A DNA stretch of 64,000 bases from Streptomyces sp. NBC_01216. Lineage in GTDB: Bacteria; Actinomycetota; Actinomycetes; Streptomycetales; Streptomycetaceae. The stretch lies in NCBI RefSeq assembly GCF_035994945.1, contig NZ_CP108677.1:3348001-3412000 (forward strand), given 5' to 3'. The notes beneath the pieces are model-generated. The model saw only the letters and a program-made list of their open reading frames with translations, searched no databases and was not told the origin of the DNA. Below, piece by piece: positions 16,358-25,428 of this stretch. The first letter of the stretch is position 1, and each line of letters begins with the position of its first letter. Made by a program: the position numbers and the translations under genes.

Positions 16358-17302
16358 GTGAGCCGACGAAACGCCCAGACGGGCCCGGCCGCCACGACGG
16401 CGGGTGTCTTCGGGGAGCTGCTCAAGCACTTCCGGGAGGCCGCCGGGCTGACGCAGGACGGCCTCGCGCGCCAGATCCCCTGCGACCGCTCGCAGGTGGC
16501 CCGGGTGGAGGCGGGGACACGGGTGCCGCAGGACGCGTTCGCCCAGACCTGCGACGAACTGCTACGGACGGGCGGGGTGTTGCTGCGCCTGTGGGGCCGG
16601 ATCGACTGGTACCCGGAGGTGGAGCACCCGGACTGGTTCCGGCGACGCGCGGAGATGGACGCGCAGGCCGTCGCCCTGCGGGAGTACCAGGTGCAGGTGA
16701 TCCCGGGGCTTCTGCAGACGGAGGAGTACGCGCGTGCGCTGTTCTCCCGCGCGGCCACCGGAAACGAGCTGGAGGAACGCGTCCGGGCCCGGCTCAGCCG
16801 CCAGCAACGGTTCCTCGCGGAGGACGGGCCGCTGTACCTGGCGGTGCTGGACGAGAGCTGCCTGCGGAACGTGGTGAGTGATGCGGCCCTGATGCATGCG
16901 CAGTGCGGACATCTCCTGAGAGTCGGCAGGCTGCCCAACATCCGTATTCACGTGGCCCCGACGGGTCTCGGCGAGCTCATCCGCCCCAAGACGTCGATGT
17001 CGCTGATCACGCTCCCCGACGGGGCGTTCTGGGTGTACTCGGAGTCCCTTGACCGAGGGCATTTCAGCGATGCTCCGGCCACCCTCGCACGACACAGCCA
17101 GACCTATGATGTGTTGAGAGCGGACGCTCTGTCAGCCCTGGAGTCCGCTGCTCTGATCCGCGACGTGATGGAAGGATACGGGCAGCATGCAGTTGCACGA
17201 ACCGAGCGCCGCAACCTGGATCAAGAGCAGCTACAGCGACAGCGACGGTGGCAACTGCCTCGAAGTCGCCCCCGGGTTCCCCGGCCTCGTCCCCGTACGT
17301 GA
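16358..17302 (+). CDS. XRE-family regulator with DUF5753 (Scr1-type) domain
   Basis: A 314-residue regulator. The N-terminal helix-turn-helix is VFGELLKHFREAAGLTQDGL through CDRSQVARVEAGTRVP. The large C-terminal domain (WGRIDWYPEVEHPDWFRRRA, VQVIPGLLQTEEYARALFS, RLSRQQRFL) is the sensor domain of the abundant Streptomyces XRE/DUF397 pairs. The GTG at 16358 is preferred over an upstream ATG because GAGGGAGACGG precedes it. Unusually, the frame does not stop near the end of the domain (MEGYGQHAV) but runs 116 bases into the next gene, adding a basic Arg-rich tail. Confidence 0.82.
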   Translation: MSRRNAQTGPAATTAGVFGELLKHFREAAGLTQDGLARQIPCDRSQVARVEAGTRVPQDAFAQTCDELLRTGGVLLRLWGRIDWYPEVEHPDWFRRRAEMDAQAVALREYQVQVIPGLLQTEEYARALFSRAATGNELEERVRARLSRQQRFLAEDGPLYLAVLDESCLRNVVSDAALMHAQCGHLLRVGRLPNIRIHVAPTGLGELIRPKTSMSLITLPDGAFWVYSESLDRGHFSDAPATLARHSQTYDVLRADALSALESAALIRDVMEGYGQHAVARTERRNLDQEQLQRQRRWQLPRSRPRVPRPRPRT

Positions 17303-17381
17303 CAGCAAGGCCCCCGAGCGCCCCGCCCTGCTCATCCCCGGCCCGGCCTGGGCGGTCTTCGTCGCCGGGCTCCAGGACTGA
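17187..17381 (+). CDS. DUF397 protein partner of the XRE regulator
   Basis: A 64-residue DUF397 domain: AATWIKSSYSDSDGGNCLEV, then VPVRDSKAPERPALLIPGPA and WAVFVAGLQD are the family marks. Such proteins are believed to work as the partner of the adjacent XRE regulator, in a toxin-antitoxin-like or signalling pair. Its ATG lies inside the 3' end of the regulator gene, overlapping by 116 bases in another frame. A UUCG-capped terminator follows immediately. Confidence 0.88.
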   Translation: MQLHEPSAATWIKSSYSDSDGGNCLEVAPGFPGLVPVRDSKAPERPALLIPGPAWAVFVAGLQD

Positions 17382-17399
17382 ACGGCCCTTCGGGGCCGT
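17382..17399 (+). terminator. UUCG-tetraloop hairpin after DUF397 gene
   Basis: ACGGCCC (17382-17388), loop TTCG and GGGCCGT (17393-17399) begin one base after the stop codon. The stable UUCG loop favours a real RNA hairpin. Confidence 0.75.
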
Positions 17400-17519
17400 G
17401 CGTCTTCGGCCGGACGTCTCGGGGTCGCGTATTTCGGGCCGCACGCCCCCGGCACTCCGGTCCGCGGGAGGAGCCCGCGGGTGCCGGCGGCGCTCCTCCC
17501 GGTCGTCCGGGGGAATCCG

Positions 17520-17735
17520 TCAGCCCAGCGCCAGCCAGGCCACGCCCGCCAGGACGGCGATCACGGCGATCACGCCCACGATGAGTCCGACCCGTGGGCC
17601 GGTCGAGGGGGCCGCCTGCCGACCGGGCTGCGGGGCACCCTCATCGACGAAGGCGCGGAACATCTGGGTGTTGCCGGAGGGGTCGTAGTTGCCTTCGGGG
17701 CCCTGACCCTGCGGTGCGTGGGGATTGTGTGCCAT
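17520..17735 (-). CDS. small C-terminally anchored membrane protein
   Basis: A 71-residue protein: a polar N-terminus of about 45 residues (MAHNPHAPQGQGPEGNYDPS), then one C-terminal membrane helix (VGLIVGVIAVIAVLAGVAWL). The fold suggests a tail-anchored protein. Similar proteins are common in Streptomyces, with no known role. It is convergent with the DUF397 gene. Confidence 0.65.
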   Translation of the reverse strand: MAHNPHAPQGQGPEGNYDPSGNTQMFRAFVDEGAPQPGRQAAPSTGPRVGLIVGVIAVIAVLAGVAWLALG

Positions 17736-17874
17736 GGGGCAGGACCCTAGCGAACCGGGGGTTCCGCCCCCAACCCCCGCCCACCCCCGGGTCCGTTCCA
17801 GGGATTCTTCCCCTGCCGGGAGCCTCGCCTCGGTCGTGCTTTGCCGATTCTTTAGCGGCGTTTGACCGATTTAG

Positions 17875-17918
17875 TTTGCCTGAAGCAACCATCCATCTCT
17901 ATGGTTGCCCTAAGCAAC
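17875..17918 (+). promoter_or_regulatory. two MarR-type operator palindromes
   Basis: GTTGC-N5-GCAAC at 17904-17918 is perfect, and TTTGC-N5-GCAAC at 17875-17889 differs by one base. Their centres are 29 bp apart, close to three helical turns. The downstream copy ends 8 bases before the MarR ATG, so the regulator probably represses its own operon by binding both. Confidence 0.65.
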
Positions 17919-17925
17919 AACATGC

Positions 17926-18381
17926 ATGGGGTGCCCGTTGGAGACGCAGAACCGGTACGAGAACCTCGCCCGCCAGGTGAGCGCCATCGGCGCCGTGAAA
18001 CGCGGTGTCGCGCGCGTCCTGCCCGCCGAGTGCCAGGGCGCGTCCGCCGCCGTGCTGGCGCTCCTCCACCATCACGGAGACATGCGCATGAGCCGGCTCG
18101 CCGAGCTCATGGCGGTCGACCTGTCGGTGTGCAGCCGTCATGCGGCCCACACCGTGGAGCACGGCTGGGTGGAGCGCCTGCCGGACCCGGGAGACCGGCG
18201 CTCCCGGATCCTGCGGCTCACGGCCTCCGGCCGGGACATGCTCGACGAACTCAACGAGCGGGTGACACAGACATTCGCCCGCACCCTCGCCGAGTGGTCC
18301 GACGACGACGTCGAACTGCTCACCACACTGCTGGCCCGCCTCCGCGACTCCTTCGGGGACTGCCGGGCCCCCCACGCTTGA
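17926..18381 (+). CDS. MarR-family transcriptional regulator
   Basis: A 151-residue winged-helix regulator. The DNA-binding core is LALLHHHGDMRMSRLAELMA, VDLSVCSRHAAHTVEHGWVE, and the wing LPDPGDRRSRILRLTASGRD. It lies 22 bases before an MFS exporter on the same strand, behind two matching operators, so it most likely represses the exporter until a drug-like ligand binds. The start is uncertain: ATG 17926 is listed, but a TTG at 17938 (giving METQNRYENLARQ) matches the usual N-terminus better. Neither has a strong ribosome-binding site. Confidence 0.85.
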   Translation: MGCPLETQNRYENLARQVSAIGAVKRGVARVLPAECQGASAAVLALLHHHGDMRMSRLAELMAVDLSVCSRHAAHTVEHGWVERLPDPGDRRSRILRLTASGRDMLDELNERVTQTFARTLAEWSDDDVELLTTLLARLRDSFGDCRAPHA

Positions 18382-18403
18382 AACTCCGGAACAAAGGAAC
18401 TCC

Positions 18404-19993
18404 ATGGCTACGACCACGTCCGACGTCGGCGTGCGGGACGGCGACACCGGTCACGGGGCCGGCGCCCCCATGACGCACCGGCAGATCATGGAGGCGCTGT
18501 CCGGGCTGCTGCTCGGCATGTTCGTCGCCATCCTGTCCTCGACGATCGTCTCCAACGCCCTCCCGCAGATCATCACCGACCTCGGCGGCGGCCAGTCCGC
18601 CTACACCTGGGTCGTCACCGCGGCGCTGCTCTCGATGACCGCGACGACGCCGCTGTGGGGCAAGCTCGCGGACCTCGTCTCCAAGAAGCTGCTCGTCCAG
18701 ATAGCCCTGATCATCTACGTCTCGGGCTCGGTCGTCGCCGGTCTTTCCCAGAGCACCGGCATGCTCATCGCCTGCCGCGTCGTCCAGGGCATCGGCGTCG
18801 GCGGCCTGACCGCCCTCTCCCAGATCATCCTGGCCGCCATGATCGCTCCGCGGGAGCGCGGCCGGTACAGCGGCTACCTCGGCGCGACCTTCGCCGTGGC
18901 CACCGTGGGCGGCCCGCTGCTCGGTGGTGTCATCACCGACACCGACTGGCTCGGCTGGCGCTGGTGCTTCTACGTCGGCGTGCCCTTCGCGCTGATCGCC
19001 CTGCTGGTGCTCCAGAAGACCCTGAAGCTCCCCGTGGTGAAGCGTCGGGTCAGGGTCGACTGGACGGGCGCCTTCGTCATCAGTGCCGCGGTGTCGCTCC
19101 TGCTCATCTGGGTGACCTTCGCGGGTGACAAGTACGACTGGATGTCCTGGCAGACGGTCGTCATGGTCGGCGGCTCGGTCCTCCTCGGCGCCCTCTTCGT
19201 GCTCGTCGAGTCGCGGGCGTCCGAGCCGATCATCCCGCTGCGGCTCTTCCGCAACCGCACCATCACCCTCGCCTCGCTCGCCTCCCTCTTCGTGGGTGTG
19301 GCGATGTTCGCCGGCACGGTCTTCTTCAGCCAGTACTTCCAGCTGGCCCGGAACGAGTCGCCGACGATGTCCGGCGTCCTGACCATCCCCATGATCGGTG
19401 GCCTGTTCGTCTCCTCCACCGTCTCGGGCCTGGTCATCACGAAGACCGGACGCTGGAAGGCGTGGCTGGTCGCGGGCGGCGCGCTGGTGACCGGCGGCCT
19501 CGGCCTGCTCGGCACGATCCGCTACGACACGGCGTACTGGCACATCGCCGTCTTCATGGGCGTCATGGGCCTGGGCCTGGGCATGATGATGCAGAACCTC
19601 GTGCTCTGCACGCAGAACCAGGTCGCCCCGTCCGACCTCGGCTCGGCCTCGTCCGTCGTCACCTTCTTCCGCTCGCTGGGCGGCGCGGTCGGTGTCTCGG
19701 CGCTCGGCGCGGTCATGGCCCACCGGGTCACGCACTACGCCCAGGAGGGCCTGGCCGCACTCGGCCCCAAGGCCGGGTCCGCACTCGGCCAGGGCGGCGG
19801 CGGCATCCCGGACATGGACAAGCTGCCGGCCCCGATCCGCACGGTCATGGAGAGCGCGTACGGACACGGTGTCGCCGACGTCTTCCTGTACTCGGCGCCC
19901 TTCGCACTGCTCGCCTTCCTCGTGACCCTGTTCATCAAGGAGGTCGCCCTCAAGGGCGGCGGCAGCACGGCGAGCGCCTCGCGGGAGGACTGA
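18404..19993 (+). CDS. MFS multidrug exporter of the DHA2 (14-helix) family
   Basis: A 529-residue proton-driven exporter. It shows the drug:H+ antiporter motifs: SSTIVSNALPQI in helix 1, the loop GKLADLVSKKLL, then CRVVQGIGVGGLTALSQIIL, and motif C-like GATFAVATVGGPLLGG in helix 5. About 14 hydrophobic helices can be counted, as in the EmrB/QacA group. The long loop before the last helix is Gly-rich (GPKAGSALGQGGGGIP). It is co-transcribed with the MarR regulator and followed by a strong terminator. Substrate unknown. Confidence 0.92.
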   Translation: MATTTSDVGVRDGDTGHGAGAPMTHRQIMEALSGLLLGMFVAILSSTIVSNALPQIITDLGGGQSAYTWVVTAALLSMTATTPLWGKLADLVSKKLLVQIALIIYVSGSVVAGLSQSTGMLIACRVVQGIGVGGLTALSQIILAAMIAPRERGRYSGYLGATFAVATVGGPLLGGVITDTDWLGWRWCFYVGVPFALIALLVLQKTLKLPVVKRRVRVDWTGAFVISAAVSLLLIWVTFAGDKYDWMSWQTVVMVGGSVLLGALFVLVESRASEPIIPLRLFRNRTITLASLASLFVGVAMFAGTVFFSQYFQLARNESPTMSGVLTIPMIGGLFVSSTVSGLVITKTGRWKAWLVAGGALVTGGLGLLGTIRYDTAYWHIAVFMGVMGLGLGMMMQNLVLCTQNQVAPSDLGSASSVVTFFRSLGGAVGVSALGAVMAHRVTHYAQEGLAALGPKAGSALGQGGGGIPDMDKLPAPIRTVMESAYGHGVADVFLYSAPFALLAFLVTLFIKEVALKGGGSTASASRED

Positions 19994-20043
19994 CACACAG
20001 GGCTCCCGGCCACGCTTCGAGCGGAGGCGCGGCCGGGTCGGGT

Positions 20044-20079
20044 ACGGAGCGGCGGGCAGGGGACGGCCCGCCGCTCCGT
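20044..20079. terminator. terminator between convergent MFS and GT39 operons
   Basis: A perfect 14-bp stem (20044-20057 with 20066-20079) with an 8-base loop. An imperfect GC-rich hairpin precedes it. It could serve either direction. Confidence 0.8.
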
Positions 20080-20241
20080 CGTGTCACGCCCCGATGTGCC
20101 GTATCCCGTCGTGTCGTTCCCGGCGGTGGCACGGTACCGGTGGCCGGCGCCGACAGGGCTCACCCCCGGCACGGCGTACGGGACAGGGTCGCGCACACCG
20201 CACCAGGGGCCTCCGATGCCGTACGGGAATGCTCGCCCGGG

Positions 20242-22449
20242 CTACTTCTTCCGCGTCAGGTCGTAGAAGGTGGTGCCGTCCAGCGTGACCTGCTCGAAGG
20301 TGTCGGAGACCCACGTGGAGATCTCCGCGCTCGTCCCGCCGCCGGGCCCCCTGCCACCGCCACCACCACCGGCGACGAAGTAGTGGATCTTCCCCTGAGC
20401 CACGTACTGCTTGAACTGGGCGAGCGTCGGGGAGGGGTCGCTGCCGTTGAAGCCACCGATCGCCATCACCGGCTTCTCGGTGGAGAGCTGGTATCCGGCG
20501 GCGTTCTGGGCGCCGATCGCGGCGGCGACCCAGGTGTAGTCGTCGGCGCCTTCGAGGAGCGCGGCCCTGGCCTCGGAACCGACCTTCGCGCTGTTGAGCA
20601 GCCCGCCGGCGCCGCCGGGACCGCGACCGCCGTCCTGCCCCTGGCCACCGGGCAGCTGACCACCGGGGCCCTGGCCGTTCGGACCACCGGGCAGCTGACC
20701 GCCAGGGCCCTGGCCGTTCGGACCACCGGGCAGCTGACCGCCCGGCAACTGACCACCGTTCTGGCCGTTCCCGCCGTTCCGGCCACCCGGGAACCCACCG
20801 CCGGGACCGCGCCCGTCCTGACCGCCCTGACCGCCCTGGCGGCCCTGACCGTCCTGGCCGGCGCCGCCGGCGATCGGCATCCGGCCACCGCCACCCGGCC
20901 CCCGGCCGCCCATCGCGCCGCCCGCCGGGCCCGCCGTCACGATCGAGCCCTGATGGCCCTCGTCGAGCGTCGCCAGCGTGTACGCAAACGGCCCCGCGAG
21001 ACCGGCCGCGAGACCGAGACCGGCGACCCCGAGCCCCAGACGACGGTCCACCCGTCCGGCGAGCAGCAGCCCGAGCGCCGCGACCGCCCCCGCGATCAGC
21101 ACCGTCCAGCGCAGCCACGGCAGCCACTCCGGCGTCCGGCCGAGCAGCACCCAGCCCCACACCACCGTGACCGCGACCGTCACCGCGAGCGCCGCCGAGG
21201 CGGCGAACCGGGTGCGCTCCTCCCACAGCACGCCCACACCCATGCCGACCAGCGCCGCGATGTACGGGGCCAGGGCCACCGTGTAGTACTCGTGGAAGAT
21301 GCCGGCCATGAAGCTGAACACCGCCAGCGTCATCAGCAGCGCACCACCCCAGGCCAGGAACGCGGAACGGGCCGTGTCCGTGCGCGACGCCCGCCGGGTG
21401 ACCAGCAGACCGGCGACCAACAGGATCAACGCGGCCGGCAGGAGCCAGGAGATCTGTCCGCCGATGGAGTCGTTGAACATCCGCCCCACGCCGGTCTCGC
21501 CCCAGCCACCGCCACCACGTCCCGGCATACCGGCCCCACCGGCCGTCTCGGCACCGCCGGGCACACCGCCGCCGCGCGCCCCGCCGCCCACACTCCCGGT
21601 CTCCTCACCGTTCAGCCGACCGAGGCCGTTGTAGCCGAAGGTGAGCTCGAGGAAACTGTTGTTCTGCGAGCCGCCGACGTACGGCCGGGAGGACGCCGGC
21701 CACAGCTCGACCAGAGCCACCCACCAACCGGCCGACACGACCATCGCGCCCCCCGCGAGAGCCAGCCGGCCCAAACGCCGGCCCAGCCCGGCCGGCCCGC
21801 ACACCGCGTACACCAGGGCCAGCGGCGGCAGGATCAGGAACGCCTGGAGAGTCTTGGCGAGGAACGCCAGACCGAACGCGACCCCCGCGCCCACCAGCCA
21901 CGCCTTCCCGTCCTTCTCCAGCGCGCGCAGGACGCAGTAGACGGCGACCGTCATCAGCAGCGCGAGCAGCGCGTCCGGGTTGTTGAAGCGGAACATCAAC
22001 GCGGCCACCGGCGTGAGCGCGAGCACCGTGCCCGCGATCAGGCCGGCCCCCGCACCGAACCTGCGCCGGACCGCCGCGTACAGGACGGCGACGGTCGCCA
22101 CGCCCATCAGCACCTCGGGCACCAGGATCTGCCAGGACCCGAGTCCGAAGAAACGGACCGACAGCGCCATCGGCCAGAGCGCGGCCGGCGGCTTGTCGAC
22201 GGTGATGGCGTTGGCCGCGTCGAGCGAACCGAAGAAGAACGCCTTCCAGCTCTCGCTGCCGGCCTGGACGGCCGCCGAGTAGTAGGAGTTGGCGTAGCCG
22301 GAGGCGCTCAGGTTCCACAGGTACAGCGCGGCGGTGACCAGCAGCAGGCCGAGGAACGCGGGCCGCGCCCAGGGGGCGTCGTCGGGCCGCCCGCGCCAGA
22401 GCCGCGCGGGCCACGGCCGGACGGGCCGGGTGGAAGTCGTCGAGGTCAT
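20242..22449 (-). CDS. GT39/ArnT-like polyprenyl-phosphate-sugar glycosyltransferase
   Basis: A 735-residue polytopic membrane enzyme. After a short cytoplasmic start comes helix 1 and the external catalytic loop with YYSAAVQAGSESWKAFFFGS and ITVDKPPAALWPMAL, where the Asp before KPP is the catalytic position in GT-C enzymes. FRFNNPDALLALLMTVAVY is a further GT39 mark. About 12 membrane helices can be counted up to residue 510. A Gly/Gln/Pro-rich repeat region (repeats of GGQLPGGPNGQGPG, residues about 555-620) links to an extracellular domain that ends YDLTRKK. Its ATG overlaps the upstream stop as ATGA, so it is translated after the GT2-GtrA gene, which probably supplies its lipid-linked sugar. 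Confidence 0.88.
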   Translation of the reverse strand: MTSTTSTRPVRPWPARLWRGRPDDAPWARPAFLGLLLVTAALYLWNLSASGYANSYYSAAVQAGSESWKAFFFGSLDAANAITVDKPPAALWPMALSVRFFGLGSWQILVPEVLMGVATVAVLYAAVRRRFGAGAGLIAGTVLALTPVAALMFRFNNPDALLALLMTVAVYCVLRALEKDGKAWLVGAGVAFGLAFLAKTLQAFLILPPLALVYAVCGPAGLGRRLGRLALAGGAMVVSAGWWVALVELWPASSRPYVGGSQNNSFLELTFGYNGLGRLNGEETGSVGGGARGGGVPGGAETAGGAGMPGRGGGGWGETGVGRMFNDSIGGQISWLLPAALILLVAGLLVTRRASRTDTARSAFLAWGGALLMTLAVFSFMAGIFHEYYTVALAPYIAALVGMGVGVLWEERTRFAASAALAVTVAVTVVWGWVLLGRTPEWLPWLRWTVLIAGAVAALGLLLAGRVDRRLGLGVAGLGLAAGLAGPFAYTLATLDEGHQGSIVTAGPAGGAMGGRGPGGGGRMPIAGGAGQDGQGRQGGQGGQDGRGPGGGFPGGRNGGNGQNGGQLPGGQLPGGPNGQGPGGQLPGGPNGQGPGGQLPGGQGQDGGRGPGGAGGLLNSAKVGSEARAALLEGADDYTWVAAAIGAQNAAGYQLSTEKPVMAIGGFNGSDPSPTLAQFKQYVAQGKIHYFVAGGGGGGRGPGGGTSAEISTWVSDTFEQVTLDGTTFYDLTRKK

Positions 22450-23750
22450 CGGGAGGTCCTTGCCGTGGAGTCGGAGTCCGGGAAGACCCAGAGGCGGAAG
22501 AGGAGGAAGCGCAGCACGGTCGCGGCGAGGTTGGCGGTGATCAGGACCGCCAGCTCGGTGGAGTGCGCCGGATCGCCGGTGGCCGCGCCCAGGGCGGCCA
22601 GCGAGCCACTGGTCAGGGCGAGTCCGATACCGAACACGACCAGCCCCTGCGCCTGGTGGCGGACCGCGCGGTCCGGGCCCCGCACGCCGAACGTCAGGCG
22701 CCGGTTGGCCGCGGTGTTCACGACCGCGGAGACCAGCAGGGCGGCGGCGTTGGCGAGCTGAGGACCGGCGGCCGTACGGAACAGCGAGTAGAGCGCCAGG
22801 TAGAACAGGGTGGACAGCGCGCCCACCACACAGAAGCCGACCAGCTGGCGGGCCAGACCACGCGGCACCCCGGCCAGCCCCCGGTCCCGGGGGTCGTCCC
22901 CGAAGGGGCGTGCGAGGCGGTCCAGCGGCAGCGAGCCGGTCGCGAGCGCCCGGCCCACCCGCCAGACACCCTTCAGGTCCTCGCTCGCCGTCCGCACGAT
23001 GTGGACACTGGACTCGGGGTCGTCGACCCAGTCGACGGGAACCTCGTGGATCCGCAGCCCGGCCCGCTCGGCGAGCACCAGCATCTCCGTGTCGAAGAAC
23101 CAGCCGGAGTCCTCGACCATCGGCAGCAGCCGCTCCGCCACCTCCCGCCGGATCGCCTTGAACCCGCACTGCGCGTCGGAGAACCGGGCGGCCAGCGAGC
23201 CGCGCAGGATCAGGTTGTACGCCCGGGAGACGAACTCCCGCTTCGGCCCCCGCACGACCCGTGAGGACCGCGCCAGCCTGGACCCGATCGCCAGGTCGGA
23301 GTGACCCGAGATCAGCGGCGCCACCAGCGGCAGCAGCGCGTTGAGGTCCGTCGACAGGTCCACGTCCATGTAGGCGAGGACCGGCGCGTCCGAATGGGAC
23401 CAGACCGTGCGCAACGCCCGGCCGCGCCCCTTCTGCTCCAGGCGGACGGACCGCACCTCGGGCAGCTCGCCGGCGAGGCCCGCCGCGACCACCGGCGTGC
23501 TGTCGGTGGAGGCGTTGTCCGCGACCGTGATGCGGAAGCCGTAAGGGAAGGTGCGGGAGAGGTGCTCGTGGAGCCGCAGGACGCACGGCTCCAGGTCCTT
23601 CTCCTCGTTGTAAACGGGAATCACCACGTCGAGGACGGGCCGCCCGGCCGCGCCCACCGGCAGGTGTTCCCGGGCGGGAAGTGTGCCGGGCGTGGGTCCC
23701 GTTGTCGATTGGGTTCGCATGACACAGACACTCGCCGCAGCCGCTGTCAC
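22446..23750 (-). CDS. GT2-GtrA fusion glycosyltransferase
   Basis: A 434-residue fusion. The N-terminal half (about 35-290) is a DPM1-like GT2 enzyme: VLDVVIPVYNEEKDLEP, TVADNASTDSTP, YMDVDLSTDLNALLP (the metal-binding DxD) and DAQCGFKAIRREV. The C-terminal half is a four-helix GtrA domain (GFCVVGALSTLFYLALYSLF and ANRRLTFGVRGPD) thought to flip or retain polyprenyl-phosphate sugars. The GTG at 23750 overlaps the kinase stop as GTGA, which favours it over the in-frame ATG at 23720. It likely makes polyprenyl-phosphate hexose for the following GT39 enzyme. Confidence 0.88.
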   Translation of the reverse strand: MTAAAASVCVMRTQSTTGPTPGTLPAREHLPVGAAGRPVLDVVIPVYNEEKDLEPCVLRLHEHLSRTFPYGFRITVADNASTDSTPVVAAGLAGELPEVRSVRLEQKGRGRALRTVWSHSDAPVLAYMDVDLSTDLNALLPLVAPLISGHSDLAIGSRLARSSRVVRGPKREFVSRAYNLILRGSLAARFSDAQCGFKAIRREVAERLLPMVEDSGWFFDTEMLVLAERAGLRIHEVPVDWVDDPESSVHIVRTASEDLKGVWRVGRALATGSLPLDRLARPFGDDPRDRGLAGVPRGLARQLVGFCVVGALSTLFYLALYSLFRTAAGPQLANAAALLVSAVVNTAANRRLTFGVRGPDRAVRHQAQGLVVFGIGLALTSGSLAALGAATGDPAHSTELAVLITANLAATVLRFLLFRLWVFPDSDSTARTSR

Positions 23751-25423
23751 GGCCGTGTGATGAGCCTGTGCCCCGCCTGTGAGTCGGCCGGCGCGGCGGA
23801 TTCCGCGCCGGGGCCGCCCGGCCCGCGGACGGGCAGGGTCACCGCGAACACGGTCGCGCCCGGCCGGCTGCGGACGTCCACCTCACCGCCGTGCGCGAGG
23901 GCGACCGCCCGGACGATGGCCAGGCCCAGCCCCGTGCTCCCGCCGCCCGCCTGCCGGGCGCGGGACGCGTCACCGCGGGCGAAACGCTCGAAGACGTGGG
24001 GCAGCAGACCCTCGGGAATGCCGGGCCCGTCGTCCTCGACCTCCAGCACCGCACGGTCACCGTCCCCGCGGACCCGGGCCGTCACGGTGGTGCCGGGCGG
24101 CGTGTGAGTGCGGGCGTTGCCGAGGAGATTGACCAGCACCTGGTGCAGGCGGGCCTCGTCGGCCTCCACGGACACGGCGGCGTCCGGGAGTTCGAGCCGC
24201 CAGCGGTGACCGGGCCCGGCGGCGCGCGCGTCGGAGAGCGCGTCCACCAGCAGCGGCGCCAGATCGGTTCCCCGGTACGACAAGGGGCGCCCCGCATCCA
24301 GCCGGGCGAGCAGCAGCAGATCCTCCACCAGCCCCGTCATCCGGGTGGCCTCGGACTCGATCCGGCCCAGCGCGTGCCGGGTGTCGGGCCCGCACTCCTC
24401 CCCGCCGCGCCGCGTCAGCTCCGCGTAGCCGCGGATCGAGGCCAGCGGCGTGCGCAGTTCGTGGCTGGCGTCCGCGACGAACCGGCGGACCCGGGTCTCG
24501 CTCTGCTGGCGGGCGTCCAAGGCGGAGTGGACGTGGTCGAGCATCCGGTTGATAGCCGCGCCGACCTGACCGACCTCGGTACGCGGATCGGCCTCCGGCA
24601 CCCGTTGGTCGAGCGCCACCTCGCCGCTGTGCAGGGGGATTTCGGCGACCTGGGTGGCGGTCGTGGCGACCCGGCGCAGCGGCCGTAGCGCGATCCCGAC
24701 GAGGGCCCCGCCCGCGAGGGAGGCGGCGACGAGACCGGCACCGGTGACGCTCACCTCGACGAGGATCAGGGTCGAGAGGGAGTCCTGGACCTCCATGAGG
24801 GGTATTCCGGTCAGGAAGTCCCCGCGCCCGCCGGAGGCGTACTCCACCCGGTAGTCGCCGAGACCGCCCGGCAGTTCGACCGTGTGGGGCTCGCCGTCAC
24901 GCGGAACCGCGGCGAGGGCGGCGCGCTGCGCCTCGTCCAGGGACGTGGCCTCGCCCAGCGGTCCGTCGATCGTCTCCTGGGTGCGGTTGAAGACCACGGC
25001 ACCCCTCAGTTCACCGTCCACGACCTCCGCCCCGAGGGTTCCGAGCGGGGTGGCGGGACCGACGACGAAGCCGAGCGGGGTGCGCGGGTCCTTCGGGCCC
25101 TGCGGCCCGCCGAGTGCCGCGGGCGGACCGGCGGCCCGGTCCGAGACGCTCTGCAGCTGCCGGTCGGCCTGGTCGTACAGGTAGGAACGGAAGGCGAGTG
25201 TGGTGACCGTCCCGATGACGGCGGCGACGACCGCGATGAGCGCGACGGCCGACACCACGAGCCGGGTCCGCAGCGACCACGGCCGGCCGCGCGGCAGCCA
25301 CCGCCGGGCCGCGCCGGACGGAACCCCGCGGGCGGGGACCGCGGCGGAGGGGAGCGGCGGGGAGGCGGTGGTCTCCGGAGCCGGGTGCCGTGGGGACGAG
25401 GAGCTCGGGGACGGGGAGGCCAT
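23747..25423 (-). CDS. membrane sensor histidine kinase
   Basis: A 558-residue sensor kinase. It has a Pro/Ser-rich start, helix 1 at about 54-77 (LVVSAVALIAVVAAVIGTVT) and an extracellular sensor of about 135 residues. Helix 2 lies at about 217-245, followed by HAMP. The phosphorylated His321 is in VADASHELRTPLASIRGYAE. ATP-binding boxes are Asn436 (VNLLGNARTH), DDGPGIP and GSTGLGLAIVRAVA. All key residues are present. The gene sits between its response regulator and two glycosyltransferase genes, overlapping the next by GTGA, so sensing is physically tied to glycan synthesis. The signal is unknown. Confidence 0.93.
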   Translation of the reverse strand: MASPSPSSSSPRHPAPETTASPPLPSAAVPARGVPSGAARRWLPRGRPWSLRTRLVVSAVALIAVVAAVIGTVTTLAFRSYLYDQADRQLQSVSDRAAGPPAALGGPQGPKDPRTPLGFVVGPATPLGTLGAEVVDGELRGAVVFNRTQETIDGPLGEATSLDEAQRAALAAVPRDGEPHTVELPGGLGDYRVEYASGGRGDFLTGIPLMEVQDSLSTLILVEVSVTGAGLVAASLAGGALVGIALRPLRRVATTATQVAEIPLHSGEVALDQRVPEADPRTEVGQVGAAINRMLDHVHSALDARQQSETRVRRFVADASHELRTPLASIRGYAELTRRGGEECGPDTRHALGRIESEATRMTGLVEDLLLLARLDAGRPLSYRGTDLAPLLVDALSDARAAGPGHRWRLELPDAAVSVEADEARLHQVLVNLLGNARTHTPPGTTVTARVRGDGDRAVLEVEDDGPGIPEGLLPHVFERFARGDASRARQAGGGSTGLGLAIVRAVALAHGGEVDVRSRPGATVFAVTLPVRGPGGPGAESAAPADSQAGHRLITRP

Positions 25424-25428
25424 CGGGG

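Noticed and set aside
20628..20765. Regularly spaced repeats that superficially resemble a CRISPR array.
   Set aside because: They are in-frame Gly/Gln/Pro codon repeats of the GT39 protein, with no unique spacers and no cas genes in the window.
19462..22761. A plus-strand open frame of over 1000 codons lies opposite the glycosyltransferase genes.
   Set aside because: It is antisense to two well-supported membrane enzymes and its product is His/Arg/Pro-rich low complexity, typical of a G+C-rich shadow frame.
20242..23586. The GT39 frame stays open upstream to 23,586, which could suggest a giant 1114-residue fusion.
   Set aside because: The extra part is a shadow of the GT2-GtrA gene; ATG 22449 with the ATGA overlap and the family's usual N-terminus fixes the real start.
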